Shown here: positions 46,187 to 57,888 of the stretch, one piece after another
Layout: the number at the start of each line of letters is the position of its first letter
How positions within the stretch are numbered: position 1 is the first letter of the stretch
Source of the DNA: Drechslerella dactyloides
Taxonomy: Eukaryota > Ascomycota > Orbiliomycetes > Orbiliales > Orbiliaceae
NCBI GenBank assembly: GCA_020064725.1
Contig: JAGTWJ010000017.1
Span: 1,922,001 to 1,986,000 of the forward strand
Length of the DNA: 64,000 nucleotides
Direction: 5' to 3'
Translations under genes and position numbers: made by a program
Notes under the pieces: generated by a model
The model's input: only the letters and a program-made list of their open reading frames with translations
Database searches by the model: none
Told to the model about the DNA's origin: nothing

Positions 46187-48961
46187 CTAATCCAGCGGAA
46201 TGCCTTCAAACTCGTTATATCCTAGTGCCAGATTCATGTTTTCTACAATAAACCATCCGTTAGCGTCTCCAGTTTCAAATAGTGCTCGAACTGGGGATCT
46301 TGACTCACGCAGGCACTGGGTAGCGGCGCCCTTCAGCAGGTTGTCGATGGTCGCACAGATCACAACCCTCTTCCCGGAGCTGTGGACTGCGAACGCGCCA
46401 ATCTCGACGCCATGCTTGCCCGAGATCTTCTTGACGCTCGGCGCCTCGCCGACAACCTTGACCAGCTTCTCCCCCGCGTAGCGGTCCTGGAAGAGGTTGC
46501 GGATCTCGCGCGACGTCATCTGCTTCTTCAGCGGAATGTTGACCGTGTGGTGGATCCCCTGGAACCAGACGGCGACGTGGGGCATGAACCCGACGTCGAC
46601 GCCGAGCTGCCGGCTGATCTCCCGCTCGTGGATGTGGTCCGTCAGGCTGTACGCTACCAGGTTGTCCCTCAGGTTCTCCACGTCGTTCTTCGGGCTGGGC
46701 TTCGTCCCGGCCCCGGAGTATCCCGACACGCCAAAGATCGTAGGCGATCCGTCCACGTTATCGATCAGCGGCGAGATGGCCAGCTGCGCGGCGGTCGCGT
46801 AGCAGCCCGGGTTGGAGATCCTCGTGGCCTGCGCGATCGTCTCCCGCTTGATCAGCTCGGGCAAGCCGTAGGTCCACGAGTCGTCGAATCGGTAGTCCGC
46901 CGAGAGATCCACGATTATGCTCGATCCGGCTTCTCCAGCTCCGCCGCCGGCGACGATGGCGTCGACGAAGGGCCTGCAGACGCCGTTCGGCAGCGCCATG
47001 ATCCACGCGTCGACCTCGCCGTTCTCCTGCATCTTGCGGATTTCCTCAACGTTGAGGTTCGAGTAGTGCACGTCGGCCTTATCGTACCCTTGCAACCGCT
47101 GCCCGGCGAGCTCGCGAGAGGAGACATGGCTGAGGGAGAGGTACGGGTGTTTGTTGATGAGAGAGATCAGAGCCTGGCCGGTGTATCCTCGAGCGCCGAC
47201 CAGAGCGACCTTCTTCGGCTGGAATTTAGCGTTCTCGCCCCGCTTCAGCGGAGGGTTCGGGTTCGTATCACCTGGGAGCGGCGCCTCAGCCTCCGTCGCA
47301 AATCCCCTAGCCTGCCGTCTCGGATTGAAGCTGCGGCTTGAGATTCGCGGCCGCGAGAAGGTCGAGAAGGCCCGGACCTGCTGCCTGATACCCGTAACGG
47401 AGTTGATGGCGGCGGGATCGACGGTGGTAGTGGTGGTGGCTTGCTGCGTCTTTGCGGTGTTCAGACCTTGGCTATGGAGCCATGCTGCAGCCTCTTCCAG
47501 CCCCCCGTCGAATCCGTACCAGAAAATGACGTTCTGCCCCTGCATGACGCTGCCGTCCGCCTTGTCGAAAAACCAGGTCAGGTATTCGTCCGATGTGCTG
47601 GCGACCCAGATGAGCTTTGGGAACTCCCTCTTGATGTTGTGGAAGACATTGTCGGCAACGTTGGACAGCCACCCGTGCTTTGTCACGACAAACTTGGACA
47701 GGAACGCCGGCTCCGCAGCTTGCGACGCCGGGTGGACGATTGCCAGAGCGTTCAGCGGCTCGTCCGCGTACGCTTTGAACGGCGTGCTTTCCAGCTTTTG
47801 GAGGAACTGGTCAACGACGGCCTTTGGCGACTCGGCGGCGGCGAAAGCTCGATCCCGCTGGAGAGCCTCGTTCAGCTTGCCGATATCCTGGAACTCGGAC
47901 AGGCTCGTCTTCGCCGTCAACTTGTTCCCCCGCCTGATCAGCGTCCCCGCGCCCGTGTCCGTGAAGAGCTCACGTTGGAGGTCTTCGACGGCGATGATGG
48001 CGACGGACGAGGTCCGCGGCAGGTCCTCGAGCAGGTCCTTGATTTCGTTGACCTTGAGGCGGGTCCCGTAGCGGAACCACCACTGCCGCGACAGCTCCTC
48101 GTACTCCTCGTCCAGGTTGATCGTGGATATCTTTTCGTGCGTCTCCCCGTTGACCAGCCCGCCCTTCTCGCTCAGAAACACAATCTTGAGCGGCTGCAGC
48201 GACCGCGCGAGCTCGCCCGCGACCACGTCCGCGTTGACGTTGAGCGTCTGGCCGTCGGGGGTCTCCGCCAGACTGGTCAGAATCGGCAGACAGCCGGCCG
48301 CGATAGCCGCCTCGATCGGCCGCTTGTCGACGTTGGTGATCTGGCCGACGAACTTGTACTTGTCCTTGTCCAGATAATCGGCCGTGAGCACGCCGGAGTG
48401 GATGGGCCGCGCGCGGACGCCGAGGGCCTCCAGGGCCTCGACGAGCTTCAGATTTTCGTCGAGGAAGCACTGCCTCGCGACGGCGAGCGTCTTAGCGTCG
48501 GTGATCCGTATCCCACCCTCGTACTCCGGCTCGACACCTGCCGCTTCCAGCATCTTGTTGAGCTGGGGCCCGCCGCCGTGGACAACGACGGGATAGAGGC
48601 CAACATGGTTGAGGAACGCCAAGGCGGATGCCAGGGCCGGGAGAGCTTCCGTGATGATCGCGCCGCCGACTTTGATGACCGCGAACTGCTGCGACTGCAC
48701 CGACGTGAAGTGGGAGAGGTACTGCTCGACCTCCCGCTTGGAGCCAATGTTGGACAGCAGCTGCACGACGGTGTTCCGCGTTTCGAGGGTGCTGGTCTTC
48801 AGGTTGGCCGGCGACGTGTAGGGCCGTCGCTGGAAGACGGACGAGGCCGAGACGAGGGCGGAGCGCGTGAGGACGTTGCGATTGGCGGCGAGGGCGGGGC
48901 TGCGCAGAGAGCGTTGGGCCAGCCGAGTCGCGGCGCGAGCAGCCTTTGCGGAGAGCGCCAT
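46187..48961 (-). CDS. arg5,6: Bifunctional acetylglutamate kinase / N-acetyl-gamma-glutamyl-phosphate reductase
   Basis: Mitochondrial precursor for arginine steps two and three. Two exons (46309-48961, 46187-46242) give 902 residues. The leader is Arg/Ala/Ser-rich (MALSAKAARAATRLAQRSL to RRPYTSPA). The kinase domain (about 75-320) has FAVIKVGGAIITE, VVVHGGGPQLN and ITNVDKRPIEAAI. A DUF619 acetyltransferase-like regulatory domain (about 345-510) reads FSTDTGAGTLI-type sequence and VHPASQAAEP. The reductase (about 570-900) has KVALVGARGYTGQALI and the catalytic Cys in ISNPGCYATAAQL. The chain is cut in the mitochondrion in known homologues. The short intron restores ATQCLQNMNLALGY. A TGACTC word lies about 200 bp upstream. 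Confidence 0.96.
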   Translation of the reverse strand: MALSAKAARAATRLAQRSLRSPALAANRNVLTRSALVSASSVFQRRPYTSPANLKTSTLETRNTVVQLLSNIGSKREVEQYLSHFTSVQSQQFAVIKVGGAIITEALPALASALAFLNHVGLYPVVVHGGGPQLNKMLEAAGVEPEYEGGIRITDAKTLAVARQCFLDENLKLVEALEALGVRARPIHSGVLTADYLDKDKYKFVGQITNVDKRPIEAAIAAGCLPILTSLAETPDGQTLNVNADVVAGELARSLQPLKIVFLSEKGGLVNGETHEKISTINLDEEYEELSRQWWFRYGTRLKVNEIKDLLEDLPRTSSVAIIAVEDLQRELFTDTGAGTLIRRGNKLTAKTSLSEFQDIGKLNEALQRDRAFAAAESPKAVVDQFLQKLESTPFKAYADEPLNALAIVHPASQAAEPAFLSKFVVTKHGWLSNVADNVFHNIKREFPKLIWVASTSDEYLTWFFDKADGSVMQGQNVIFWYGFDGGLEEAAAWLHSQGLNTAKTQQATTTTTVDPAAINSVTGIRQQVRAFSTFSRPRISSRSFNPRRQARGFATEAEAPLPGDTNPNPPLKRGENAKFQPKKVALVGARGYTGQALISLINKHPYLSLSHVSSRELAGQRLQGYDKADVHYSNLNVEEIRKMQENGEVDAWIMALPNGVCRPFVDAIVAGGGAGEAGSSIIVDLSADYRFDDSWTYGLPELIKRETIAQATRISNPGCYATAAQLAISPLIDNVDGSPTIFGVSGYSGAGTKPSPKNDVENLRDNLVAYSLTDHIHEREISRQLGVDVGFMPHVAVWFQGIHHTVNIPLKKQMTSREIRNLFQDRYAGEKLVKVVGEAPSVKKISGKHGVEIGAFAVHSSGKRVVICATIDNLLKGAATQCLRESRSPVRALFETGDANGWFIVENMNLALGYNEFEGIPLD

Positions 48962-50573
48962 CGAAGGGGGTGGGTCGAGCCGGCCGGGGTGGAGGGAAGG
49001 AAGGCGAGATAAGGAAGGAAAGAGGGATGTGAGCGGTGAAGCTTTAAGCTAGCTGGCTAGCTCGACGCGGCAATGCAATGCGTCGATAGCGTTTGTGATT
49101 CGTCGTTCGCCGTCGAGGGAGGACCTGAAGGAGCGGACTCGAGGGTCAGTTGAGGGCCTGACTCGGCTGCGAGGCGATATCGGCTGTAGATGCAGAAAAA
49201 ATTGATATGAAAAAAAAAAAAGGGAACACTCACGCTTGGCCGTCAGAGAAAGCTGCGATTGGACAGTCGACTCAGAGCTGGCAGTACCGCTTGAACGACT
49301 CTTTGCTTAGGCAGTAGTATTGCCGTGACATAAGAGGGGTTTGAGGAAGACCGCGGGCACCGACGAGATCGCGAACGAAGACGATGTCGAGAGAAAATGG
49401 GGTTGAACAGAACCAACAGCAGCAGCTGTAGTAGCAGTACGAGGTAGCAGTAGAGAGCAGAATAATCTCGGCTGTGGCTGGACGTCGACGTAAACGGGCT
49501 AGTGAGCGTGGTTAGCAGGCCAGGTGCGTCGATATCTGGCGACGGAACTCGTCTCGAAGCAGACAAAAAAATTTTTTTATGGAGAGAGCACCGTAAGCTC
49601 AACTGTCTCTCCGGATGGGGTTGAGAGCGGCAGTCGGTAAGGTACAGGACACGACACGACTCTTGCTACGTATATCGCTCAAACGGCCGTCTCGCGCGCG
49701 GCCATGCACAGATCGATAGCGCATGCAAGTGCAGGGATGGATACATGAACTAGCTGGAGCAGCAGTACCTGAGGACACGCATATAAAGACCGGAGCATCA
49801 GGTAGCTGATTCACCCGGCTGTCGATAGAAGTATCGATATTGCCGTTTACCCTGGAGCGGCGTCTCCTGGCCTTGCTTGGCCTCCTCCCACGCGCACATC
49901 TGAGCTTGGAGCGGAGCTTTCGGCGACTGGAACGCCGCTGGCTGGATGGCAAATTCGAAGGAGAGAATGATCACGCAACAATAGCAACCTTGCATAACGG
50001 CAGGGGAACGGGCGCTGCCGCCTCGTCACCGATCACGTAGAGATTTTCATTCGGGCGACCTTCATTTGCACCGGAAGAGAGCACAAAAACGCACGCCCTC
50101 GGTTTGGGGAACGGCGCATCACCAGATAATGTAAAAGACCCGAGACTATGTAATAGACACCCCTGCGGGAAGGGACGATAGTTCAAACGTCGGTAGAGTA
50201 CATGGCCTGACGACTGACGCAGGAGATACAAGAAACGACAAAAAAAAAGAACAGCAAAAGGAAAAAACACCTGTGCATACACAAGGAAAAGACAACCGGC
50301 AAGACTTCCCAAAGCTCAAAGCGTAGGAAACTAACACAAACAGAAAAAAAACGGTTCACGTTCGTTGGGGAGAGATATTTTGCCATTAGCTCCCCGGGCG
50401 GTTCATGATGGGCGACAAAAAGTCGGGTGGCATGAGCGTCTTCATTGTTTCTTTTTATCACAGTATATAAAGATATCGTTCCAATCGTTCGACTCGCGCT
50501 GTCGCAGTCCGAGGCATGGTCAAAAATTCGTTGCTAAGGGGGCGGGGGGTGGATGCGGTATAATTCCTTGGAA
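48962..50573. promoter_or_regulatory. arg5,6 promoter and snc1 3' flank
   Basis: 1.6 kb with no recognised gene. It holds A/T homopolymers (A11 near 49211; A/T run near 49565-49578) and one Gcn4/CPC1-type core at 49159-49164. The end near snc1 should be its 3' UTR. Confidence 0.4.
49159..49164. promoter_or_regulatory. TGACTC half-site, possible cross-pathway control element
   Basis: Core of the TGASTCA site bound by Gcn4/CPC1/CpcA bZIP factors, about 200 bp upstream of the arginine gene start. The last A is missing (TGACTCG), so this is a suggestion only. Confidence 0.3.
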
Positions 50574-51556
50574 TTAATTCTTCTTTGTCACGACTGCAGG
50601 AAGATATGTGAGCAGCATTTCACGGCGGGCATGTTATGGAGGAAGAAAAAGCTTACCGATTGGGACGACGATGACGGCGATGAGGATGAGGACGCCGCCG
50701 ATGAGGCACAGTCTCATCTTCATGTCTTTCCACCACATGGCTTTCCGCACCCGGTTGGCGCCACGCCGGAAGCCTTGCGCCGAGTCCGCGAGGTCATCTG
50801 AAGGAGGAAGGCGAGTTAGTTTTGCTTGTTGCTCGAAAGCTTTTCATTTTTTCGTTTTTTCATTTTGTATTTTTTTCATTCCCGGGCGGGAAAGGGTGCT
50901 TAGGAGCTGGGGGGCTTACTTGTCTTGTTTTGGAGCTGGTTCAAGTTCTGGCCTCGTTCTGTTGTCTTGTTGATGTTGTCCCTCATGATGCCAATGGTGT
51001 CATCGATTTGCTATAGAGCAGGGCGCCCATCTTGCGTGTCAGCAATGTTTCCCCCAAGCTGCGGTCCCGGTAGAGTCTGGCGCATGATGTATTTGCGGAG
51101 ACGGGTGTTTGAAACTGTTTTAGGTTGGGAGGGTTGGGGGAGGGTGGGAAAGCGTCGGCGAAGGCTGAAACACCCCCGGCGGATGGGGGATGATGGGGAT
51201 TGGGGTTGGGGATCGCGGAGGGCCAGAGCTGGAGCTACGGCGGCAGCAAAACGGTCGCAGTGCATGAATGCACACACGCGTGGACGCATCCGGTGCACGC
51301 GAATGCGTATATGGAGCAGCTGTGTCTAGCTGTGGGGTAGAAGGGTAGAAGTGGAGATGGATGATATAGGGGATGGCATGGGATGGTGTATATGCTTGTG
51401 TGAGTGTAGATGGAAGTTTGTGCGGATTGGTATATTCATGTGACGTACAGCCTGGATCTGGGCGGTCCTGCTCTGGCCACCGCCGGGGGCGGGAGCGGCG
51501 CCGGTGGTGGGAGCATTGTTGCTGGGGATGTAAGGGTCGTAGGGCTGGTCGGACAT
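50574..51556 (-). CDS. snc1: Synaptobrevin-like v-SNARE (Snc1/SynA)
   Basis: Four exons (51449-51556, 50920-51010, 50657-50797, 50574-50593) give 119 residues. A short Pro/Gly-rich N-terminus (MSDQPYDPYIPSNNAP) leads to the R-SNARE motif: QIQA, QIDDTIGIMRDNINKTTERG with the zero-layer Arg, then QNKTNDLADSAQGFRRGANRVR. The juxtamembrane KAMWWKDMKMR and a C-terminal membrane anchor (LCLIGGVLILIAVIVVP) follow, ending VVTKKN. It sits on exocytic vesicles and pairs with Sso/Sec9 Q-SNAREs at the plasma membrane, important at the hyphal tip. All introns split the coding sequence into pieces shorter than 150 nt, so no single frame reveals it. Confidence 0.93.
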
Positions 51557-53356
51557 GGCGGCGGATGGCGATAGCAGCGGGAGGAAGAGGTTTGTGCGGT
51601 CGGCGAGGGAGAGGAGAGGAGGAGGTCGGCAGGAGCAGCAGGCGGAAGCGGCGGGAGCTGAAGGCGTGAGAAGATTCAACAACGGGCGGCGACAAACAAC
51701 GAAGCCGAGAAGTCGTTGCTGGTGTCGAGGTTGAGAAGCGGTGTGCGATCGGGAGGCGGATGGAGTGAGGTTGAGAAGCGGTGGTGAGGCTGAGGCCGAG
51801 AGTGAAGGATGATGATGGTGATGTGATGCAGCGATGAGATGGACGGAGGGTGTGGTGGTGGAAGGGGAGGGAGAGAAGGGAGGAAGGGGAGGAGGGAAGG
51901 GAAGAAGCGGGCTGCTTTTCGTTAGGCTGCTCTTTGCTGCTGCTGCCTTTCTGCTGCTGGCCGGCTGCTGGCTGGCTGCTGTCTGCCTGCTGCCGCTGGG
52001 AGTTATTGGGGGAGAGCAGCTGGGGCTGGCTGTGTTGCGGGCCAACGCGGCGTGAGACGGGGGCCGAATAAGCAGCTGTTTTTCCTGCCTGATTTCTTTT
52101 ATTTATCCCGTTGTTCTGGGATGACGACAGGCTGCTGCTCACCCTTCCCGTCAGCTCTCTTCACTAGCACTGCTGCTTGGATGGTTCAGCTGCTGCACGG
52201 GAATGGAGTGAGGCTAGACCGGCTGCAGTTCTGGCCGGCTGGGCTGGTCGAGTCCGTCCAGCCTGCATCTCAACTCAAATACTCTACACTACTAGTACAC
52301 CGCTGTCTACCTGATGTGTAGATGATGGCTCGCTCTCTCGGCGGCGAGTAAGTGCGAGAATGCCCCGTTCTATTTTTACCGCCAGCATCACCACCTCCTA
52401 CTACTATGTACCTCACTGTGCAATGGCCTCGGCAGGCCCGGCTGCCGGTGCGCTGCTCCAAGCACCAAGCAGTGCAATGAGTGCCTGCCAATACGCTTGG
52501 TGGACGCCTGCCCCATCCGACGCCGCCCGCTGAAACGGCCATCCTCGTCCTCGTATAACTATTGTGCGTATTGTAGTGTGTAGATGAAGGACGTAATGCG
52601 CAGGGTCGTACATACGTAATCCCTGGGCCTGCGCCGCGAAGAATGCTCGCGACCGAGCCCCGGCTCCCGCTTGGCTGCCCCCATTGGCCCTCCCGCCGTG
52701 GCCTGCCGTGGCCTGCCAATGCCTGCCCGCTCGCTGGCTGCGTCGTGACGGAGGGCCCCTGTCTCACGAAAGGGGAACACCACCACCACCTCTACTACTA
52801 CACCGCCATCATCACCACCACTACATACTACCTCCGCTACCACCTCAAGTACCTCCACCGCTCACCCTCCAGCCAACCGCCTCTGATTCTCCCTCCTTCA
52901 CGTCAATTCTCCTTCTTCTTCCTCTCGACGCTCGTTAAGTAGCATCATCGTCGTCGTCGCCGTCGCCTGTTGTGGCACCCGTCGGAGTTTTTTTTCTATC
53001 CGTCCCCTCGCTCGTTTTTACCTCAGGCCCGCATTACGCATATATGTCCTTGTACGTCGCTCCCTCCCCAATCACATATAGCAGGACGTGCATGGAGTCC
53101 AACTTCTTACTCATGTATATACACATATATGTATATACGTGCTATGCTGGCCCTGCAAATGCCTTCCGTGCCGCGGTTGGCAGTTCCCGTGACTCCACCC
53201 ACGATGCATGTTGGTCGTATCTGCTAACGCCCCCCGTCCAGGTAGCCGAGCCCATCCGTCCTCCCACGCGAACATCATCGCCCACCCGCAAAGAAACTCT
53301 CCCTCAATCGCTCGTTCTGCCACGCGACACCCAGCGCGACGCGCTCGTGGCCCGCC
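51557..53356. promoter_or_regulatory. Divergent region snc1/dfg5 with CTG-rich tract
   Basis: 1.8 kb between start codons. A long minus-strand Ser/Pro/Gln frame next to snc1 arises from purine/pyrimidine bias and is out of frame with the SNARE. It is treated as 5' UTR. CCACCA/CACCAC-rich DNA near 52780-52860 and CTGCTG runs near 51935-52000 are noted. No gene. Confidence 0.45.
51935..52000. repeat. CTG/GGCTG-rich imperfect repeat
   Basis: Interrupted CTGCTG and GGCTGCTGGCTG units, in the presumed 5' leader of snc1. Confidence 0.6.
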
Positions 53357-55011
53357 ATGAGACTGCCCGGAGCACGCAAGAGCTCGCCGTGGGGCGCCGT
53401 CCCCGTCGTCCTCTCCACCCTCGTCATAGGCGTCTGCCAGGCCATAGACCTCGTGGTCACCGATCGAGGTATGCACCTATACATCTATATCTATATATAT
53501 ATACGCATACTCGCATTTATATTGCCCCGCTCACTTGTCCTAATTCGATGGGTTGCTAACAATCGATGCGCATAGACTCCATTCTCGCCGCCGCGAAAAC
53601 CGCCGCCAAGGGAATGATGGAGTACTATCACGGCAACGAGCCCGGCCAGATCCCAGGCAACCTGCCCCAGCCCTACTACTGGTGGGAGTGCGGCGCCATG
53701 TTTGGCGCCCTCATCGACTACTGGTACTACACCGGCGACAGCCAGTACAACCAGCTCGTCATCGACGGCATGCTCCACCAAATCGGCACCGCCAACGCCT
53801 TCATGCCCCCCAACCAAACCCAGTCCCTCGTACGCAGGCCATCCACCATTTCCCCACCTATCCCCAGTGTGTGTACGCGCAATGCTAACTGATGTGCTGC
53901 AGGGTAACGACGACCAAGCGTTCTGGGGCATCGCTGCCATGATGGCCGCCGAGAGAGGCTTCCCCAATCCTCCCAAAGACGCCCCCCAATGGCTGGCCTT
54001 GGCCCAGGCCGTCTTCAACTCCCAAGTCCCACGATGGGACAAGCAGACGTGCGGCGGCGGGCTCAGGTGGCAGATCTTCCCCTTCAACAACGGATACGAC
54101 TACAAGAACACAATCTCCAACGGCTGCTTCTTCCATCTCGGCGCCCGTCTCGCCAGATACACCGGCAACCAGACCTACGCCGAGTGGGCCGAGAAAACCT
54201 ACAAATGGTCCAAGGACGTCGGCCTCATCTCCCCCGAATACAAGTTCTACGACGGCGGGAAAGTCGGCTCCAACTGCTCCCAAAAGGACATGATCCAGTG
54301 GACCTACAACGGAGGCATCTACCTCTCCGGCGCCGCCTACATGTACAACAACGTAAGCTCCTTTCACTCACTCACTCACTCCCTGACTCGCTCGCTCGTA
54401 CACCCCCGATTCCGCCCATATCACTTGCTAACCAATCGCAGACGAACGGCACGAACACCCAATATTGGAAGACGGAACTCCAGAAAATCCTCGACGCGCA
54501 GGAGGTCTATTTTGCGGACGGCAAAATCATGTACGAAGTCGCCTGCGAGTCCTACGGCGTGTGCAACATCGACCAGCGCTCCTTCAAGGCCTACCTCTCG
54601 CGATTCATGGGCGTCACCGCGCAGCTCGCCGACTTTACCCACGAAAAGATCATGAGCTGGCTCGCACAGTCGGCTACCGCCGCCGCCGCCAACTGCATCG
54701 GCGGCACGAACAAGGAAACCTGCGGCGGCCGATGGACGCTCGACAAAAAGTGGGACGGCAACTTTGGCGTCGGCGAGCAAATGTCCGCTCTCGAGGTCTT
54801 CCAGAACCTGCTGGCTCCTCAATTCCGTGCGCCCTGCACCTCCGGCACCTGCGGCAACAGCACAGGCGACCCGAGCGCCGGTACCGGCAACTCCATCCAG
54901 ACTGGCACGTACAACAGACCCGCCACAACGGGAGACAAGGTCGGGGCTGGCTTCCTCACGACGCTCTGTCTCGGTCTGCTGCTAGGCGGCACCTACTGGC
55001 TGGTGCTGTAA
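53357..55011 (+). CDS. dfg5: GPI-anchored GH76 wall protein, DFG5/DCW1 family
   Basis: Four exons (53357-53468, 53576-53829, 53903-54352, 54442-55011) give 461 residues. A signal peptide (VPVVLSTLVIGVCQA) precedes the mature chain starting near IDLVVTDRDSILAAAK. The GH76 alpha-1,6-mannanase-like fold shows YYWWECGAMFGALIDYW, the acidic pair in GNDDQAFWGIAAMMAAE, CGGGLRWQIFP, ISNGCFFHLGARLARYTG and GGRWTLDKKWDGNFGVGEQM. A Ser/Thr/Gly stretch and a C-terminal hydrophobic tail (GAGFLTTLCLGLLLGGTYWL) form the GPI signal. The family is thought to transfer GPI proteins to wall glucan via mannan. The length is typical. It is a separate unit from the downstream lyase. Confidence 0.95.
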
Positions 55012-55739
55012 AATCCTCACCCGACGATTTTTCGACTCGAAGCATCTTTGTTCTGTTTCTTTTTCCTGTTTTTTACCGCTGTGGATGTGAAAGCGAAAGA
55101 GCGGGCGGGTGCTATGGATGATGTGCCCTCGCGAGATCTGTCGTACATACTTACTTACTTATTATATATCCCCGGACCCATTTGCTTGCTATCTGTGTGT
55201 TTTATCGTTTTCATTCCGGTTGGGGCATCTTATTTTTTGGGAGCGGAATGGACATCCTGTAATATATACAACAAGCATGCATGCACATTGTAGTAAGAAT
55301 ATCAAGTACCTGGCATTTTATACCCGCTGGATTCGTTTTCCTTGTCGTGCGCATATCTCGATCTCTTATACCGTCATCATTACATGGATTCTCGATCTCT
55401 TATATCGTCATTATATGCAGCCGGACCAGCGGAACGGGGCCGTGAGTGCATGGTGTGGTGCTGTTGCAAGGTCGCCGGCTTCGGTCGGCTTTCGCGCAGG
55501 TCGGAGTTGGGCCGAGGTGGCCGAGCCGAACATTTTATATTATTAAGGCACTCGACGATGCACTCGGGTCGACCGCCTCTATAATACTTCCCACCGGTAT
55601 AAAAATCGATTGAAACGGCCCAGCCAGGAACCGACGGGCATATCGCATGCACAGCGTACGTCATCCGAACCACTCCCAAATCTTGACAAACGTCGCTAAT
55701 CACAAGCTACCGCATTTACTCTACGTACAGTGCCCCGCC
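55012..55739. other. Intergenic region, dfg5 3' flank / lyase promoter
   Basis: 0.73 kb between two plus-strand genes. A short imperfect duplication (CTCGATCTCTTATA..CGTCA at about 55351 and 55392) was seen. No gene. Confidence 0.45.
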
Positions 55740-57716
55740 ATGATGCTCCGCGGTTCAGCTAGAATTGCCTCGCCATTGACGGCCGTCCGCTCGCAGCGCG
55801 CGCTCGCAAACGCCGTATATCCGCTGCGCATGTCGTCCTCGCTGCACCATGCGCCGACGCCCGCGCAGGAGGACGCTCGCTTCCAGGCGGACGTCGACGC
55901 CGTCGAGCAGTGGTGGGCGTCGCCGCGGTACAAGGGGATCAAGCGCACGTACACGGCTGCCGACGTCGTCAGCAAGCGTGGGACGCTGCCGCAGACGTAT
56001 CCCAGCTCGCACCAGGCGCGCAAGCTGTTCAGCTTGCTGAGCGAGCGTGCGCAGCAGGGGAAGCCCGCCCACACCAGTACGTCCCAATCCCCGCACTCGC
56101 CAAGCGAATATATGAATGCGTATATGTGTGTGTGTATGCTGACGGTGGAATGGTAGTGGGCGCGATTGACCCCGTGCAGATGACGCAGATGGCGGAAAAC
56201 CAGGAGGTCCTCTACGTCTCCGGCTGGGCGTGCTCCTCCGTGCTCACGACGACGAACGAGGTCTCCCCGGACTTTGGCGACTACCCCTACAACACCGTCC
56301 CGAACCAGGTCCAGCGCCTCTTCAAGGCCCAGCAGCTGCACGACCGCCGCCACTTTGACGCCCGGCGGGCCATGACAGCCGACCAGCGCGCGCAGACACC
56401 CTACATCGACTACTTACGCCCCATCGTCGCCGACGCCGACACGGGCCACGGCGGGCTCAGCGCCGTGATGAAGCTGGCCAAGCTGTTCGCGGAGAACGGC
56501 GCGGCGGCGATCCACCTCGAGGACCAGATGCACGGCGGGAAGAAGTGCGGCCACCTCTCCGGCAAGGTGCTCGTGCCCACGGGCGAGCACATCAACCGGC
56601 TACTGGCCACGCGGTTCCAGTGGGACGTGATGGGCACGGAGAACCTCGTCATCGCCCGCACGGACTCCGAGTCCGGCAAGCTGCTGTCCAGCACCGTCGA
56701 CGCCCGCGACCACGAGTTCATCCTCGGCATCACGAAGGAGACCAAGCCGCTCGCCGAGGTGCTCGCCGAGATGGAGGCCAACGGGCGCAGCGCGGAGGAC
56801 ATCAACAAGACCGAGCTGCAGTGGGTGCAGGACCACCAACTCGTCACCTACACCGAAGGTTTGTCCAACCTCCATAGTCACCTTGTCATATTATACAGCT
56901 GCTGATTGTTGCAGCCGTCGTCGAGGAGATGAAGAAGGTGGGCATGCTCGAGGCGGAAATCAGCGAGTTCGAAAGCAAGTCCGCCAACATGTCCAACTGG
57001 GACGCCCGCAAGCTGGCCAAATCCCTCCTCGGCCACGACATCTACTACTCCTGGGAGATCCCGCGCACGCGCGAAGGCTTCTACCACTTCCGCGCGGGCG
57101 TCCCCGCCGCCGTCAAGCGCTCGCTCGCGTTCGCGCCGTACGCGGACCTCCTCTGGCTCGAGACCAAGCGCCCGGACGTCCAGCAGGCCGCCGGCTTCGC
57201 GAAGCAGATCCGCGACGTGCACGAGGGTAAATGGATGGTCTACAACCTCAGCCCGAGCTTCAACTGGCTCGGCGAGGGGTTCACCGAGGACAAGCTGCGG
57301 AACTTCATCTTCGATCTCGCCAAGAGCGGCTTCGTGCTGCAGCTGATCTCGCTCGCGGGCTTGCACTCCGGGGCGACGATTACCTGTGAGCTGTCGCGGC
57401 GGTTCAAGACGGACGGCATGCTGGCATATGTAGACTTGGTCCAGCGGCGGGAGAAGGAGCTGAAGTGCGACGTTTTGACGCATCAGAAGTGGTGAGTAAC
57501 AAAGTTCTACCCTGTGTGCTGCGCCGGGCTGACGGATGGAATCACTCTGCAGGAGCGGGGCGAACTACCTGGACGGGATCCTGTCGTCGATAGCGAGCGG
57601 CAGCTCGAATACCAGCTCGACGGGCAAGGACAGCACGGAACACAGTAAGTGTATCCACTCCCCTCAGCAATCGTATATACGCTAACCTGTCCGACTGGAT
57701 TCAAAAAGGCTTCTAG
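55740..57716 (+). CDS. mclA: 2-Methylisocitrate lyase, mitochondrial
   Basis: Five exons (55740-56076, 56157-56858, 56915-57491, 57553-57644, 57709-57716) give 571 residues. The Arg/Ala/Ser-rich N-terminus (MMLRGSARIASPLTAVRSQRA) looks like a mitochondrial presequence. The isocitrate lyase superfamily body shows VEQWWASPRYKGIKR, VSGWACSS, ADADTGHGG, HLEDQMHGGKKCGHLSGK with the catalytic Cys, and YNLSPSFNWLGEG. The end is STEHSF with no peroxisomal signal. Presequence and tail together point to the methylcitrate-cycle enzyme (methylisocitrate to pyruvate and succinate, used in propionyl-CoA removal) rather than glyoxysomal isocitrate lyase. The final exon contributes only 8 coding bases. Confidence 0.9.
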
Positions 57717-57888
57717 ATGAACGTACAGCCATGTCACATATACTGTAAATTGAACACGCATGTACCAATACTACAATCGATCATAGCATTTACCACAGTC
57801 TCGAGCACACTAAAACAGTCATGCATGCAATCCGCGCAACAGGTGAGAATGAAAAGAGGTTAGAATTGAGAGACGCCTGCTATGTACG

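Noticed and set aside
46382..47341. 319-residue plus-strand frame antisense to arg5,6 reductase
   Set aside because: Same shadow effect; Arg/Asp/Val/Leu-biased composition and no start context.
47441..49012. 523-residue plus-strand frame antisense to arg5,6
   Set aside because: Mirror frame of a G/C-rich coding exon; no family resemblance, and arg5,6 is certain on the other strand.
51120..52142. 340-residue Ser/Pro/Gln minus-strand frame overlapping snc1 exon 1
   Set aside because: It is out of frame with the clear SNARE exons, made of low-complexity sequence, and explained by a biased 5' leader.
53702..54655. Long Thr/Ser/Pro frame overlapping dfg5 exons 2-4
   Set aside because: Frame-shifted reading of dfg5 that runs through two supported introns.
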